A stretch of 64,000 nt of DNA from Amycolatopsis albispora (GTDB lineage Bacteria; Actinomycetota; Actinomycetes; Mycobacteriales; Pseudonocardiaceae), in assembly GCF_003312875.1 (NCBI RefSeq), contig NZ_CP015163.1, forward strand, positions 6,448,001 to 6,512,000, given 5' to 3'. Below are positions 45,251-57,522 of the stretch, piece by piece. The translations under genes were made by a program, and so were the position numbers. How positions within the stretch are numbered: position 1 is the first letter of the stretch; each line of letters starts with the position of its first letter. The notes under the pieces were generated by a model. The model worked only from the letters and a program-made list of their open reading frames with translations. It ran no database searches and was not told where the DNA came from.

Positions 45251-45895
45251 CCGCTGCCGTCCCGTCCCCGTCGCTCCGAGGCGCTTCGCGCCGTCGCCAA
45301 CCGACGCTCAGTGTCCCCGATGGCGACCGAAGCCGGCCGCCGCACGTTCGGCGTGTTCAGCAGACACACACCCATGCACAGATGACACTTGAGATACACA
45401 GGCTGCACTAGATCTATTCAGGTGTTACCTTAGTTGAATGGCGCACCTGTCCCCGGTTCAACAGAGAGGAGGTGCTTCGGCACCCATCACGTTCATCGCC
45501 ATGCCGACGCGCCGCCGTTCGCGGTCAGCGCCGGTAGCGATCTTCTGGACTCGCGTCGACCGCCCACCTCGTGCTGACGAGGTGACCCAGCACCAGTTCG
45601 GCAAGGCACACAGTCCTACCGAACGGCAAGAGTCCAACACGGCCACGAGCGCCGGCCCCACACAGACGCATGCGGGGAGTAGAGGCCCGTTGGTCGTGAC
45701 AGCTTTGGCGGTCCCAGCTCATTCAACGCACGTCATGGTGCGTGCCCGCATCGCCGCGAAACCCGCTTCGCGCGGATCGGCGACCGCAGGTGTCGGCAGC
45801 TGGGAGTGCCCGCTGTGTCGACGGTTCCTGTCGCCGACCAGCAGCCCTGTGAACCTCCGCCAGCCGCGGGCTTCACGGGCACGAAGGGGGCGCTC
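45251..45895. other. Intergenic control region between the XRE regulator and recombinase genes
   Basis: About 645 bases without a convincing gene. An open frame on the + strand crosses it from 45438, but its composition is Arg/Pro/Ser-rich and only the part beyond 46296 is recognisable. The AT-richer stretch 45385-45440 is the likely divergent promoter area. Confidence 0.4.
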
Positions 45896-46216
45896 ATGTG
45901 CGCTCAACCTCGCAACCCCGATCAGGCCGACAACAACTGCGCCGACGTTCCTGCTCCGGCCGACCAGGAGCAGCAGGGAAGCCCCGTCAACGCGCCGAGC
46001 AGGCAACCCCGACGGCGCGTTGGCGCGAGCAGAGCTGTGCGCAACGTGGTGGTGCGCGGTGTCCGCCGCGATCCCCCCGACATGCGCAAGCTCGCGCGGG
46101 TGGTCGCCAGCCTCGCGGCAGACCTGGCGCAGGCCGAAGCCAGCGAGCAAACACTGCCCGCCGAGCCAGGCACCTCAGACGCCAGCCACCCCGATCACCG
46201 CCGCGACGCGGCATGA
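45896..46216 (+). CDS. Small protein preceding the recombinase genes
   Basis: A 106-residue protein from ATG 45896, with a G-run a few bases upstream. The C-terminal half is the most protein-like (VVVRGVRRDPPDMRKLARVV, then ASLAADLAQAEA); small proteins of this type often sit just before serine recombinase genes in actinobacterial elements. Codon third positions are GC-rich in this frame, supporting translation. Function unknown. Confidence 0.6.
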   Translation: MCAQPRNPDQADNNCADVPAPADQEQQGSPVNAPSRQPRRRVGASRAVRNVVVRGVRRDPPDMRKLARVVASLAADLAQAEASEQTLPAEPGTSDASHPDHRRDAA

Positions 46217-46295
46217 CGTCGCGCGTTCGCGTTCGCGCAACGAACCCAGCGGATCGAAGCCACTCGCCAATGACTCGAAAGGAAGGTTCACCACA

Positions 46296-46802
46296 ATGCC
46301 GCCTGCCACTTGCGATCCCCGCAGCCGTCGGGCCGCACACCCACGGACTCGACGGCTGGTACGCGTCGGCCTCTACCCGCGGTGGCCCACGCTCCGCGAA
46401 AGCGATCACCTGCAGACCTACGTCGCGGCCCAACCCGGTTGGCACATCGCTCTCCGCAGCAGCGACTACGCATCAGGCGGCACGCTGAAGCGTCCTGGGC
46501 TGCAACGGGTATTGGCGGCAGCCCGATCCGGAGTCATCGACGTGCTCGTCGTCAACCACCTGTACAGCCTTTCCCGCAAGACGCAGCACCTCGCCTTCGT
46601 GCTCAACGAGCTGACGTCCCGAGGCGTGCGGGTCGTCTCGGCCGCTGATCCCGCCCTCGACACGGAGACCGCGCACGGCCTCTTCCTCGTACGCGTGGTG
46701 AGTGCCGTCGCGGAGATCGAGCAGACCGGCGCACTCGCAGATCGTCGCGACCGTCGTCGCCACGACCAGCAATCCGCCGACGAGTCACCGCTCGCCGGGT
46801 AA
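46296..46802 (+). CDS. Short resolvase-domain protein with catalytic serine replaced
   Basis: A 168-residue protein from ATG 46296, preceded by GAAAGGAAGG. It folds like the N-terminal catalytic domain of serine recombinases: VGLYPRWPTLRESDHLQTYV, GVIDVLVVNHLYSLSRKTQ and LNELTSRGVRVVSAADPALD. In place of the usual ARVST, PRWPT is present, so the nucleophilic Ser is Pro. There is no DNA-binding or coiled-coil part. The frame is otherwise intact, which suggests either recent decay or retention for a non-catalytic role. Confidence 0.68.
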   Translation: MPPATCDPRSRRAAHPRTRRLVRVGLYPRWPTLRESDHLQTYVAAQPGWHIALRSSDYASGGTLKRPGLQRVLAAARSGVIDVLVVNHLYSLSRKTQHLAFVLNELTSRGVRVVSAADPALDTETAHGLFLVRVVSAVAEIEQTGALADRRDRRRHDQQSADESPLAG

Positions 46803-46873
46803 CTGCAAATCCCGCCGGGGCCCACTGCGCCGACCAGCACATCCCCATCCAGACCGACTCGTAACGAGGTGTC

Positions 46874-47167
46874 ATGACCACCGACTACGCCAACTCGGAC
46901 AACGAACTCCAGCCGTCGGATGCCCCTGCGCCCACCACCCGCGCGGTGATCTACACGCGCGTGGCCTCGCTCGGACGGGCCGAGACCGACCACAGCGTCA
47001 CGGCCCAGCGTGCGGCATGTCTGCGCAAGGCCAGGGAACTGGGCGTCTGGCTCATCGACGAGTACGTCGACCCAAACGCTCGACTCTGGCGACGGCCGAA
47101 ACGCCAGCTGTTCCGACGCATGCTCGCGCGGTTCCGCAGCCGTCGAGAAACAGCAACCCGGCCATGA
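46874..47167 (+). CDS. Truncated serine recombinase paralogue, catalytic serine replaced
   Basis: A 97-residue protein from ATG 46874, preceded by ACGAGGTGTC. It aligns with the first 110 residues of the full recombinase downstream (RAVIYTRVASLGRAE against RAVIYLRVSSTGQVR; CLRKARELGVWLIDEYVDP against CLRKARDLGVTVIDEYVEP). The active-site Ser is Ala. The rest of the catalytic domain is missing. It appears to come from a tandem duplication of the recombinase start. Confidence 0.65.
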   Translation: MTTDYANSDNELQPSDAPAPTTRAVIYTRVASLGRAETDHSVTAQRAACLRKARELGVWLIDEYVDPNARLWRRPKRQLFRRMLARFRSRRETATRP

Positions 47168-47294
47168 ATTCGCCGCTCGCCGGGAGCGCGCGATCCAGCC
47201 GCCAGGACCCACTCGCCGGTTGCACGGTCCTCCGTCCAGGCCGCCCTCAGAAGGAGGTGTCATGACACCCCTTGTGTCAACCTCAAGATCAAAG

Positions 47295-48533
47295 TCAGGC
47301 TGCGGTCGGCTGTTTCATCCGGTGTTGGGCGCCGCCGTGCAGGGCCGGGTCGTAGGGCGTGTGGTTTTGCCAGCAGCGCCAGAGGACACGGATCCAGGCT
47401 CGGGCCAGGATGCGGGTGGCGTGGGGGTGGTCCTTGCCGGAGGCGCGTGCTCGGTTGTAGATGTCGGCGGCCCAGGGGCTGGAGTGGCGGCTGTTGTCGG
47501 CGAAGGTGGTGATGGCCAGGCGCAGGCGTTTGTTGCAGGCCCAGCGGAAGGACACGCCGCGTTGTTTGCCGGAGACTTTGGTGACGGGCGTGATCCCGGC
47601 CAGTGCGGCGATGGCGTCGGGGTGGTCGAACGCGGCGCGGGAATCGCCCCATTCGGCCAGGATCTGGGCGGCGTTGATGGTGCCCGCACGGGGAAAGGAT
47701 CGGAAGACCTTGCCGTCGGGGTGGGTGTCCATCTTCTCGGCAATGGAGCGGTCCAGGGCCTTGATCGCGGTATTGAGCGCGGTAAGCATGCCGACCTGGG
47801 CGAGCACGGCGTCCTGGACTCCTGTGGACACCACGGGATCGAGCGTGCCGGCCGGGGCAGAGCGCAGCCGGGCCAGCAGGACGGCGGCGGGTTTCCTGCC
47901 CGAATAGCCTTGTTTGGCGCAGAACGCGGCCAGCTGCTTCTCGGTCAACGAGGCCGCCGAGACGGCGGTGGGATAGCGGGTCAGGAACGCCAGGGCGATC
48001 GCGGACTCGATGTTGGCGAAGATGGCCTTGGCGCCTGGCCAGTGCGCGTCCAGCAATGCGGCGAGCTGGTTGGTCGCCGCTATACGGGCCTCGACAAGAT
48101 CACTACGGGTACGCACAACGGTGCGCAGTGCCTTGGTGTGACTGGACAACGGTGCGGCGGGGCGCAGCCGGTGGATCCGCACTCGCAGGTAGTCGGCGAT
48201 CACGTGTGCGTCGCCGGGGTCGGATTTGGCGCCGGAGAGGACTTCGGCCTCGCGCCAGGTCTTGATCGCGTTCGGTTTGACCGGCAGCACCGGGTGACCG
48301 GCCTCCAGCAGCGCGTCCACCAGGCGCCCGTCCGGGCGCTCGATCGCCACCGGGATCTGCTCGGCCGGGCCGAGGCTGCCCAGCCTGGCGGCCAGCCGGC
48401 CGAAACCGGCGGCGGTGTGATCGATGGTGAACGCGGCGATCTTCTTGCCGGTGTGGTCGAGCACGCACACGGCATGCTCAGCCCCCGCCCAGTCGATCCC
48501 CACGAAGAACAGTGGCCCATCCTGCTGCGACAA
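47295..48533 (-). CDS. IS110-family transposase (DEDD recombinase)
   Basis: A 412-residue recombinase. The N-terminal RuvC-like domain starts FVGIDWAGAEHAVCVLD, with IAIERPDGRLV-like and SDPGDAHVIADYLR acidic motifs. The C-terminal domain carries the essential serine in AGITPVTKVSGKQRGVSFRW. Members act with an RNA made from the element's own non-coding end to choose target and donor. The frame is complete. Confidence 0.92.
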   Translation of the reverse strand: MSQQDGPLFFVGIDWAGAEHAVCVLDHTGKKIAAFTIDHTAAGFGRLAARLGSLGPAEQIPVAIERPDGRLVDALLEAGHPVLPVKPNAIKTWREAEVLSGAKSDPGDAHVIADYLRVRIHRLRPAAPLSSHTKALRTVVRTRSDLVEARIAATNQLAALLDAHWPGAKAIFANIESAIALAFLTRYPTAVSAASLTEKQLAAFCAKQGYSGRKPAAVLLARLRSAPAGTLDPVVSTGVQDAVLAQVGMLTALNTAIKALDRSIAEKMDTHPDGKVFRSFPRAGTINAAQILAEWGDSRAAFDHPDAIAALAGITPVTKVSGKQRGVSFRWACNKRLRLAITTFADNSRHSSPWAADIYNRARASGKDHPHATRILARAWIRVLWRCWQNHTPYDPALHGGAQHRMKQPTAA

Positions 48534-48781
48534 CCGGGTCGCCTTCCTGCGTGTAGTCCAGGGCAGGAGCCAGACGGAGGCAAGGGAACCGACAGCAGAG
48601 TGGTCACTAACCGGCGCTCGATCGCGCGTCCCTTTGTCATCGCTTCACGGTTCCGGGGAAGCCGGGGGCGGCAGTGTCATGAAGGCCCACAAAGGGCGAC
48701 CAGCCCAAGCCGTCACCCCGACTTCCGCCTAGTTCCTACCACAAGCCCCATCCAGGGGCCCGCACGGAAGAGGGTGCACTA
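48534..48781 (-). ncRNA. Candidate bridge RNA region of the IS110 element
   Basis: The 248 bases upstream of the transposase start are non-coding. In IS110-group elements this end encodes a structured bridge RNA with loops complementary to donor and target. The position is right and no protein frame competes; I have not derived a fold, so the exact transcript limits are unknown. Confidence 0.35.
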
Positions 48782-50587
48782 GTGACCAGCGCCTATGCCG
48801 ACTTCATCGATGAACTGCAGCAGGACGTCACCATCCCCATCCAGCCGCCGATGGACGACCTTGCCCCCGGCACTCGCGCAGTGATCTACCTGCGCGTGTC
48901 CTCGACCGGGCAAGTCCGGACCGACTACAACCCGGAAGGCATCTCCATTCCGGCCCAACGGGAAGCGTGCTTGCGCAAGGCGCGGGACCTGGGCGTCACG
49001 GTCATCGACGAGTACGTCGAGCCCGGACGCTCAGCCATGGAGATGACTAAGCGCGAAGCATTCCAACAGATGCTCGCGCGGGTGCGCAGCCAGGGCGACG
49101 TTGACGTCATCATCATCTACCAGCTCTCGCGCATGGCGCGGAACCGCTACGACGACGCGATCGTCATGGCAGACCTGCGCAAGCGCGGCGTCACCCTGGT
49201 CTCGGCCACCGAGGCCATCGACGACACCCCGGTCGGCCAGCTGATGCACGGCATCCTGGCCACGTTCAACGAGTACCAATCCCGCCAGTCCGGTGCCGAC
49301 ATCGCCTACAAGATGGGCCAGAAGGCCCGCAACGGCGGCACGCTCGGCCGCGCGAAGCTCGGCTACCTCAACCACATCGACCACTCCGACGGCCGCGTGA
49401 TCCGCACGATCATCGTCGACCCCGAACGAGCGCCCTTTGTCCAGCTGGGTTTCGAGCTCTTCGCCACCGGCGACTACACGCAAGAAGAGCTGGCTGACGA
49501 GCTCTACGACCGCGGCCTCCGCACCAGGGCCACCCGGCGACACCCAGCCAAGAAGGTCTCCGAGAACAAGATTTCGCAAATGCTGCGCGATCGCTACTAC
49601 CTCGGATACGTCGAGTACGACGGCGAAGAAATCCAGGGGCGACACGAGCCCCTCATCGACGAGGACCTCTTCGACACCGTCCAGGAGATCCTCGAATCGC
49701 GCATGACGGCACAAGAACGCCGTCGCGTCCACCACCACTACCTCAAGGGATCGCTGTTCTGTGGACGCTGCCAACGCGACGGCATCAAGCGGCGGATGAT
49801 CATCCAACGGACCATCAACTCGAAGGGTGCCGAGTACCTGTACTTTTTCTGCCGCGGCCGGCAAAAGGGGCTGTGCCAAGCACCCCACGTCAACGTCACA
49901 CTCGTCGAGGACGCGGTTGAGCGCCACTACTCCGCGATTCGCTTCAGCCAGCCGTTCATCGCTGACATGCGCGACCAGATCGATGCCGTGCTCGGCGAGC
50001 AGGAAAAGTCCGCACGCCTGCTGCGCAAGCAAATCACCACACAGCTCAAGGAACTCGACACGAAGGAGGAGAACTTGATCGACCTCGCCGCCGACAGCAC
50101 GCTGCCTCGGACCAAGGTCAAGGAGAAGCTGCGCGACATCGCCCGCGAGCGCCGCCGGCTGGAGGAGCGCCTCGACACAGCCAACGCCGACCTCACCGAC
50201 AGCGCCCAGCTCGTCAACGCCAGCCTTGCCCTCCTCGAACAGCCCGACCAGCTGTACCGACGCTGCAACGACCAACAGCGCCGCCTCCTCAACCAGGCGA
50301 TCTTCCACGCCCTCTACATCGAGGACGACAAGATCACAGACGGTGAGCTCCGTGAACCCTTCGGCGAACTCCACGCCATCCAAGGTCAGCGGACCGCCGC
50401 ATCCAACGCGGAGGACACAAACAAAAGGACCACCCGCAACGCGGGTGGTCCTTGCACGCCGTCAAGCGTCACGGTCCTACTTCGTGGCCTTCATTCAGGC
50501 ACTTGTTCTAGTAAGACCCCTAGGGTGGAGCTGAGGGGAATCGAACCCCTGACCCCCGCCTTGCAAAGGCGGTGCTCTACCAATTGA
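48782..50587 (+). CDS. Large serine recombinase (ICE integrase), start rewritten by IS110
   Basis: A 601-residue recombinase. The catalytic domain has Ser in VIYLRVSSTGQ and YQLSRMARNRYDDAIVMADL. The recombinase domain begins near residue 175 (KARNGGTLGRAKLGYLNH), a zinc ribbon follows (LFCGRCQRDGIKRRM with FCRGRQKGLCQAPH), then a long coiled coil. The present start is GTG 48782 at the IS110 junction, with GAAGAGG from the IS nearby; the ancestral ATG and ribosome site lie 1.5 kb upstream. The frame runs on past a tRNA terminator and ends inside tRNA-Ala, so the last 60 or so residues (TPALQRRC) are host sequence. It is probably the integrase of this ICE. Confidence 0.88.
   Translation: MTSAYADFIDELQQDVTIPIQPPMDDLAPGTRAVIYLRVSSTGQVRTDYNPEGISIPAQREACLRKARDLGVTVIDEYVEPGRSAMEMTKREAFQQMLARVRSQGDVDVIIIYQLSRMARNRYDDAIVMADLRKRGVTLVSATEAIDDTPVGQLMHGILATFNEYQSRQSGADIAYKMGQKARNGGTLGRAKLGYLNHIDHSDGRVIRTIIVDPERAPFVQLGFELFATGDYTQEELADELYDRGLRTRATRRHPAKKVSENKISQMLRDRYYLGYVEYDGEEIQGRHEPLIDEDLFDTVQEILESRMTAQERRRVHHHYLKGSLFCGRCQRDGIKRRMIIQRTINSKGAEYLYFFCRGRQKGLCQAPHVNVTLVEDAVERHYSAIRFSQPFIADMRDQIDAVLGEQEKSARLLRKQITTQLKELDTKEENLIDLAADSTLPRTKVKEKLRDIARERRRLEERLDTANADLTDSAQLVNASLALLEQPDQLYRRCNDQQRRLLNQAIFHALYIEDDKITDGELREPFGELHAIQGQRTAASNAEDTNKRTTRNAGGPCTPSSVTVLLRGLHSGTCSSKTPRVELRGIEPLTPALQRRCSTN
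50427..50451 (-). terminator. Rho-independent terminator of tRNA-Ala
   Basis: An 11-bp perfect stem (GGACCACCCGC and its complement) with a 3-base loop, followed on the minus strand by TTTTGTTT. It lies 74 bases beyond the tRNA-Ala 3' end. The large serine recombinase frame passes through it on the other strand. Confidence 0.85.
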
Positions 50588-50598
50588 GCTACAGCCCC
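50526..50598 (-). tRNA. tRNA-Ala (anticodon TGC)
   Basis: A 73-base cloverleaf: acceptor GGGGCTG paired with CAGCTCC, D arm GCTCAATTGGTAGAGC, anticodon stem CCGCC/GGCGG with loop TTTGCAA (anticodon TGC), and T arm GGGGTTCGATTCCCC. The CCA end is not fully encoded. The conjugative element lies directly downstream of it, so this is the likely integration neighbourhood. Confidence 0.97.
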
Positions 50599-50600
50599 GG

Positions 50601-50625
50601 GGCGAGCGGACACCGGCCGCTCGCC
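50601..50625 (-). terminator. Hairpin between the DLW-39 gene and tRNA-Ala
   Basis: Stem GGCGAGCGG with its exact complement, loop of seven bases. It follows the DLW-39 gene by 8 bases on the minus strand and probably ends that transcript. No T-run. Confidence 0.55.
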
Positions 50626-50633
50626 TGGGAAGT

Positions 50634-50819
50634 TCAGTTGTTCGCCGCGTCCGAGGTCTTGGCCGGGGCGCTGCCGTTGGTGGAAACGGCACCGAGCGGC
50701 TTGCCGGTCGGGGCGGTGGCTTCACGCCAGAGGTCGGCCTCGGCCTTCGCGTCCTTGTTGCGCTTCACGACGAAAAGAACGCCGGCCGCGACGACCGCGA
50801 GCGCCAACAGCTTCTTCAC
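50634..50819 (-). CDS. DLW-39 family small membrane protein
   Basis: A 61-residue protein with an N-terminal hydrophobic helix (LLALAVVAAGVLFVV), a basic stop (KRNKDAKAEA) and the DLW motif at about residue 29-31 (EADLWREAT), which names this actinobacterial family. Function unknown. It sits in the conserved order gyrA, DUF3566 gene, tRNAs, DLW-39 near the origin. Confidence 0.85.
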   Translation of the reverse strand: MKKLLALAVVAAGVLFVVKRNKDAKAEADLWREATAPTGKPLGAVSTNGSAPAKTSDAANN

Positions 50820-50955
50820 CTGAGGCCCCTCTCCACGAACACGATTCCTGCTCCGCTTGCCCGGTCGATGCTACTGCACCGCGCCGGGGTGCCGTTTGCG
50901 CGGTCCACCTCGGGGTAGCCGAAGCGGAGACGGGTTCGCCGACAGGAGGGACGAG

Positions 50956-51189
50956 ATGACCAACCGGGACGAACAGCAGGAAGGCGTCAAGGGGGCCGTC
51001 GAGGACGTCAAGGGCCGCGTGAAGGAGACCGCCGGCACCTTCCTCGGCAACGACGACCTGCAACGCGAAGGCCAGGCCCAGCAGGACAAGGGCCGATCGC
51101 AGCAGGAGGTCGCCGACAAGGAGGACGAGCTGCGCCGGGCCAAGGACCAGGCCAGCATCGACGAAGCCAGGCAGCGGGCCGAGCAGTAG
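50956..51189 (+). CDS. CsbD family stress-response protein
   Basis: A 77-residue highly charged helical protein with the CsbD pattern VKGAVEDVKGRVKETAGTFL, GNDDLQREGQAQQDKG. CsbD-like proteins are induced in general stress in other bacteria. AGGAGGG precedes ATG 50956. A strong terminator follows, so it is a single-gene unit, in the opposite direction to its neighbours. Confidence 0.88.
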   Translation: MTNRDEQQEGVKGAVEDVKGRVKETAGTFLGNDDLQREGQAQQDKGRSQQEVADKEDELRRAKDQASIDEARQRAEQ

Positions 51190-51199
51190 ACCGGCCCGG

Positions 51200-51230
51200 A
51201 CAAGGGCGGGGCGGGCTGCCCCGCCCTTGT
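51200..51230 (+). terminator. Terminator after the CsbD gene
   Basis: A perfect 13-bp stem (ACAAGGGCGGGGC and its complement) with a 5-base loop, 11 bases after the CsbD stop. It can also serve the hemerythrin gene arriving from the other side. Confidence 0.8.
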
Positions 51231-51243
51231 TCCACGTGGAACC

Positions 51244-51744
51244 TCAGTCGATGCGGTCCTTGGTCTTCTCCACCACCAGGCGCACGTTTTCCACGCGGCC
51301 GCAGTTGGTCTTCAGCAGCGTGTCCCTGGCGACCAGGAAGGCCGCGCCCAGCTTGTCCCGCTCGCTCTGCGGCAGTTCCTCGCGGGCGTCGTTGAGCAGC
51401 GTCTGCTCTTCCTCGTTGACGTGGTGGTTGAGCACTTCGGCGAGTTCTTCCAGCTTCTCGTCGTAGTCGTCGCTATCGAGGTCTTCGACCTCGAGGAACT
51501 CCAGGAGCGCCTTGTTGATCTCGGCGTGCTCCTCCTCGCCGTGCTCCACCTCGTCGTCTTCGGAGGCCTTCTTCGCCAGCTGCGGGTAGACCTCGCGTTC
51601 CTCGGCTTCGCCGTGCGCCACGAGCAGCTGCGACAGGTCGTCGCGCAGTTTGGCCCGATCGGAGGTCTTGTCCCGCAGTCCGCGCATGAGCTCTTCGAAC
51701 CTGCGGTGGTCGTTCAGGATCAGTTCGACGACGTCATCGGACAT
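51244..51744 (-). CDS. Hemerythrin-like (HHE domain) protein
   Basis: A 166-residue four-helix protein. Metal ligands expected for a di-iron site are visible: His in LNDHRRFEELM, His/Glu in LLVAHGEAEEREVY, His in EEHAEINKALLEF, and the HxxxE pair in VLNHHVNEEEQTLL. Such proteins bind oxygen, nitric oxide or iron in the cytoplasm. It converges on the CsbD gene across the shared hairpin. Confidence 0.9.
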   Translation of the reverse strand: MSDDVVELILNDHRRFEELMRGLRDKTSDRAKLRDDLSQLLVAHGEAEEREVYPQLAKKASEDDEVEHGEEEHAEINKALLEFLEVEDLDSDDYDEKLEELAEVLNHHVNEEEQTLLNDAREELPQSERDKLGAAFLVARDTLLKTNCGRVENVRLVVEKTKDRID

Positions 51745-51815
51745 CGAGTGCCTCCAAGGCGAGCCGGTGGTGGTCAGCTACGCCAGTTAGTGCCCCGGGT
51801 GCACCGAAAAGAAAC

Positions 51816-51842
51816 AACCCCCGCCACACGGTGACGGGGGTT
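51816..51842 (-). terminator. Terminator of tRNA-Ile
   Basis: Arms AACCCCCGCCAC and GTGACGGGGGTT (11 of 12 pairs) with a 3-base loop. It lies 11 bases after the tRNA-Ile 3' end on the minus strand and is followed by TGTTTC. Confidence 0.8.
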
Positions 51843-51853
51843 CGTTCTCAGGG

Positions 51854-51927
51854 TGGGCCCACCAGGACTTGAACCTGGGACCTCTTCGTTATCAGCGAAG
51901 CGCTCTAACCGCCTGAGCTATGGGCCC
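51854..51927 (-). tRNA. tRNA-Ile (anticodon GAT)
   Basis: A 74-base cloverleaf: acceptor GGGCCCA with TGGGCCC, D arm GCTCAGGCGGTTAGAGC, anticodon loop CTGATAA giving GAT, and T arm CAGGTTCAAGTCCTG. It sits between the DUF3566 gene and tRNA-Ala in the usual actinobacterial order. Confidence 0.97.
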
Positions 51928-51977
51928 TGGGAACGAGAAGAAGCCTACCCGATGCCCTTCCCGCCCCGTACACGGGG

Positions 51978-52775
51978 TCACTCCCGCTCGGAGAGCGTCA
52001 CCTCCAGGCCACCGGCCAGGTCGGCGGAGACGTTGTAGATGAACGCGCTGACCGTGGCCAGCGCCGAGAGCAGCACGATGTTGATCGCGCCGATGATGGC
52101 CGCGATGCCGAACACGCGACCGGCGCTGATCAGCGGCTCGGCCGCGGTGGTGGTGCCCTCGCCCTGGACCAGCGAGGTGTAGGTGCCGTTCAGCTTCTCC
52201 CACACCCCCATGCCGTCGAGCACGGTGTACAGCACCCCGACCGCGACCAGCCAGACGAAGAACATCGCCACGCCGAGCACCAGCGACAGCTTCAGCACCG
52301 ACCACGGGTCGAACCGCTTGATCTGCAGGCTCGCCCGCCGCGGGCCCCGGCCCGGCCGCCGCAGCGCGGTCGGCGCGGGCCGCTTGGCGCCGCCCGGCCT
52401 GGCCGCCGCCGACGGCGCCCCGCCGTCACCGCTGTCCCCGCCGAACAGCCGGGAGGTCGCCGAGCCGGTGGCCAGCGGCTGCTCCCCGCTGGGCGGGTTG
52501 TGGTCGTACTGCACCGGCGGGGGCGCGGCAGCCGGCTGGGCCTGCGTGGTTTCGGTGGCCACCGGCCACTTCTCCGAGACCGTCGCCTCGCTGCCCGACT
52601 CCGAATGCCCCGGAGCCGCCGGAGTGCCCGGGGACGCCGCGGGCGTGCCGCCTGCCGGAGTGGCCGGTGCCGAGCCGTTGCCCTCGTCCTTCGCCACGCG
52701 CTGCCACGGCGGCGTCGCCGGCCCTGCCGCCGTGCCGTTCGAGCCGTGGTTGTCGGGCTTGTCCGATGGTGTCAC
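51978..52775 (-). CDS. DUF3566 domain membrane protein
   Basis: A 265-residue protein. A disordered Pro/Ala/Gly-rich N-terminal half (about 150 residues) is followed by the DUF3566 domain, which begins LQIKRFDPWSVLKLSLVLGV and has two hydrophobic segments (VLGVAMFFVWLVAVGVLYTV, IIGAINIVLLSALATVSAFI). It is conserved directly downstream of gyrA in actinobacteria and follows it here by 31 bases. Function unknown. Confidence 0.92.
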   Translation of the reverse strand: MTPSDKPDNHGSNGTAAGPATPPWQRVAKDEGNGSAPATPAGGTPAASPGTPAAPGHSESGSEATVSEKWPVATETTQAQPAAAPPPVQYDHNPPSGEQPLATGSATSRLFGGDSGDGGAPSAAARPGGAKRPAPTALRRPGRGPRRASLQIKRFDPWSVLKLSLVLGVAMFFVWLVAVGVLYTVLDGMGVWEKLNGTYTSLVQGEGTTTAAEPLISAGRVFGIAAIIGAINIVLLSALATVSAFIYNVSADLAGGLEVTLSERE

Positions 52776-52806
52776 GAAGCGTCAGTCCTTACCGAGTCCG
52801 GAACCG

Positions 52807-55317
<2,511 letters not shown>

Positions 55318-55355
55318 CTGGTCCTTCTATGGTTCAGGAAAAGTCCGTGGCGGGA

Positions 55356-57356
<2,001 letters not shown>

Positions 57357-57522
57357 TCATCCCGCTACGAACATGGTACTTGGCCACGTCCGCTCACATG
57401 CGGCAAGGACACCCCTGATTTCGTCACAGAGCCACGAACTCGACGCGGGTCGACTCGGGCAATGGTTCAGGTTGGCTCCGTGCGCCCTCGGGGCAATGAG
57501 TCAGCCTCGAGTCAAGTCCTTC

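Larger units (their letters stand above)
47267..48781 (-). mobile_element. IS110-family insertion sequence in the start codon of the large serine recombinase
   Basis: About 1.5 kb. The bases TGAC occur at both junctions (47263-47266 and 48783-48786). Joining the flanks recreates AAGGAGGTGTCATGACCAGC, a strong ribosome site and ATG for the recombinase. As is typical for this family there are no long terminal inverted repeats. The transposase has a long untranslated stretch upstream (48534-48781) and a short one downstream. Confidence 0.85.

Noticed and set aside
45438..46295. Long + strand frame continuing into the short resolvase-like protein
   Set aside because: The part before 46296 is low-complexity and overlaps the better-supported small gene at 45896; a ribosome site supports the later start.
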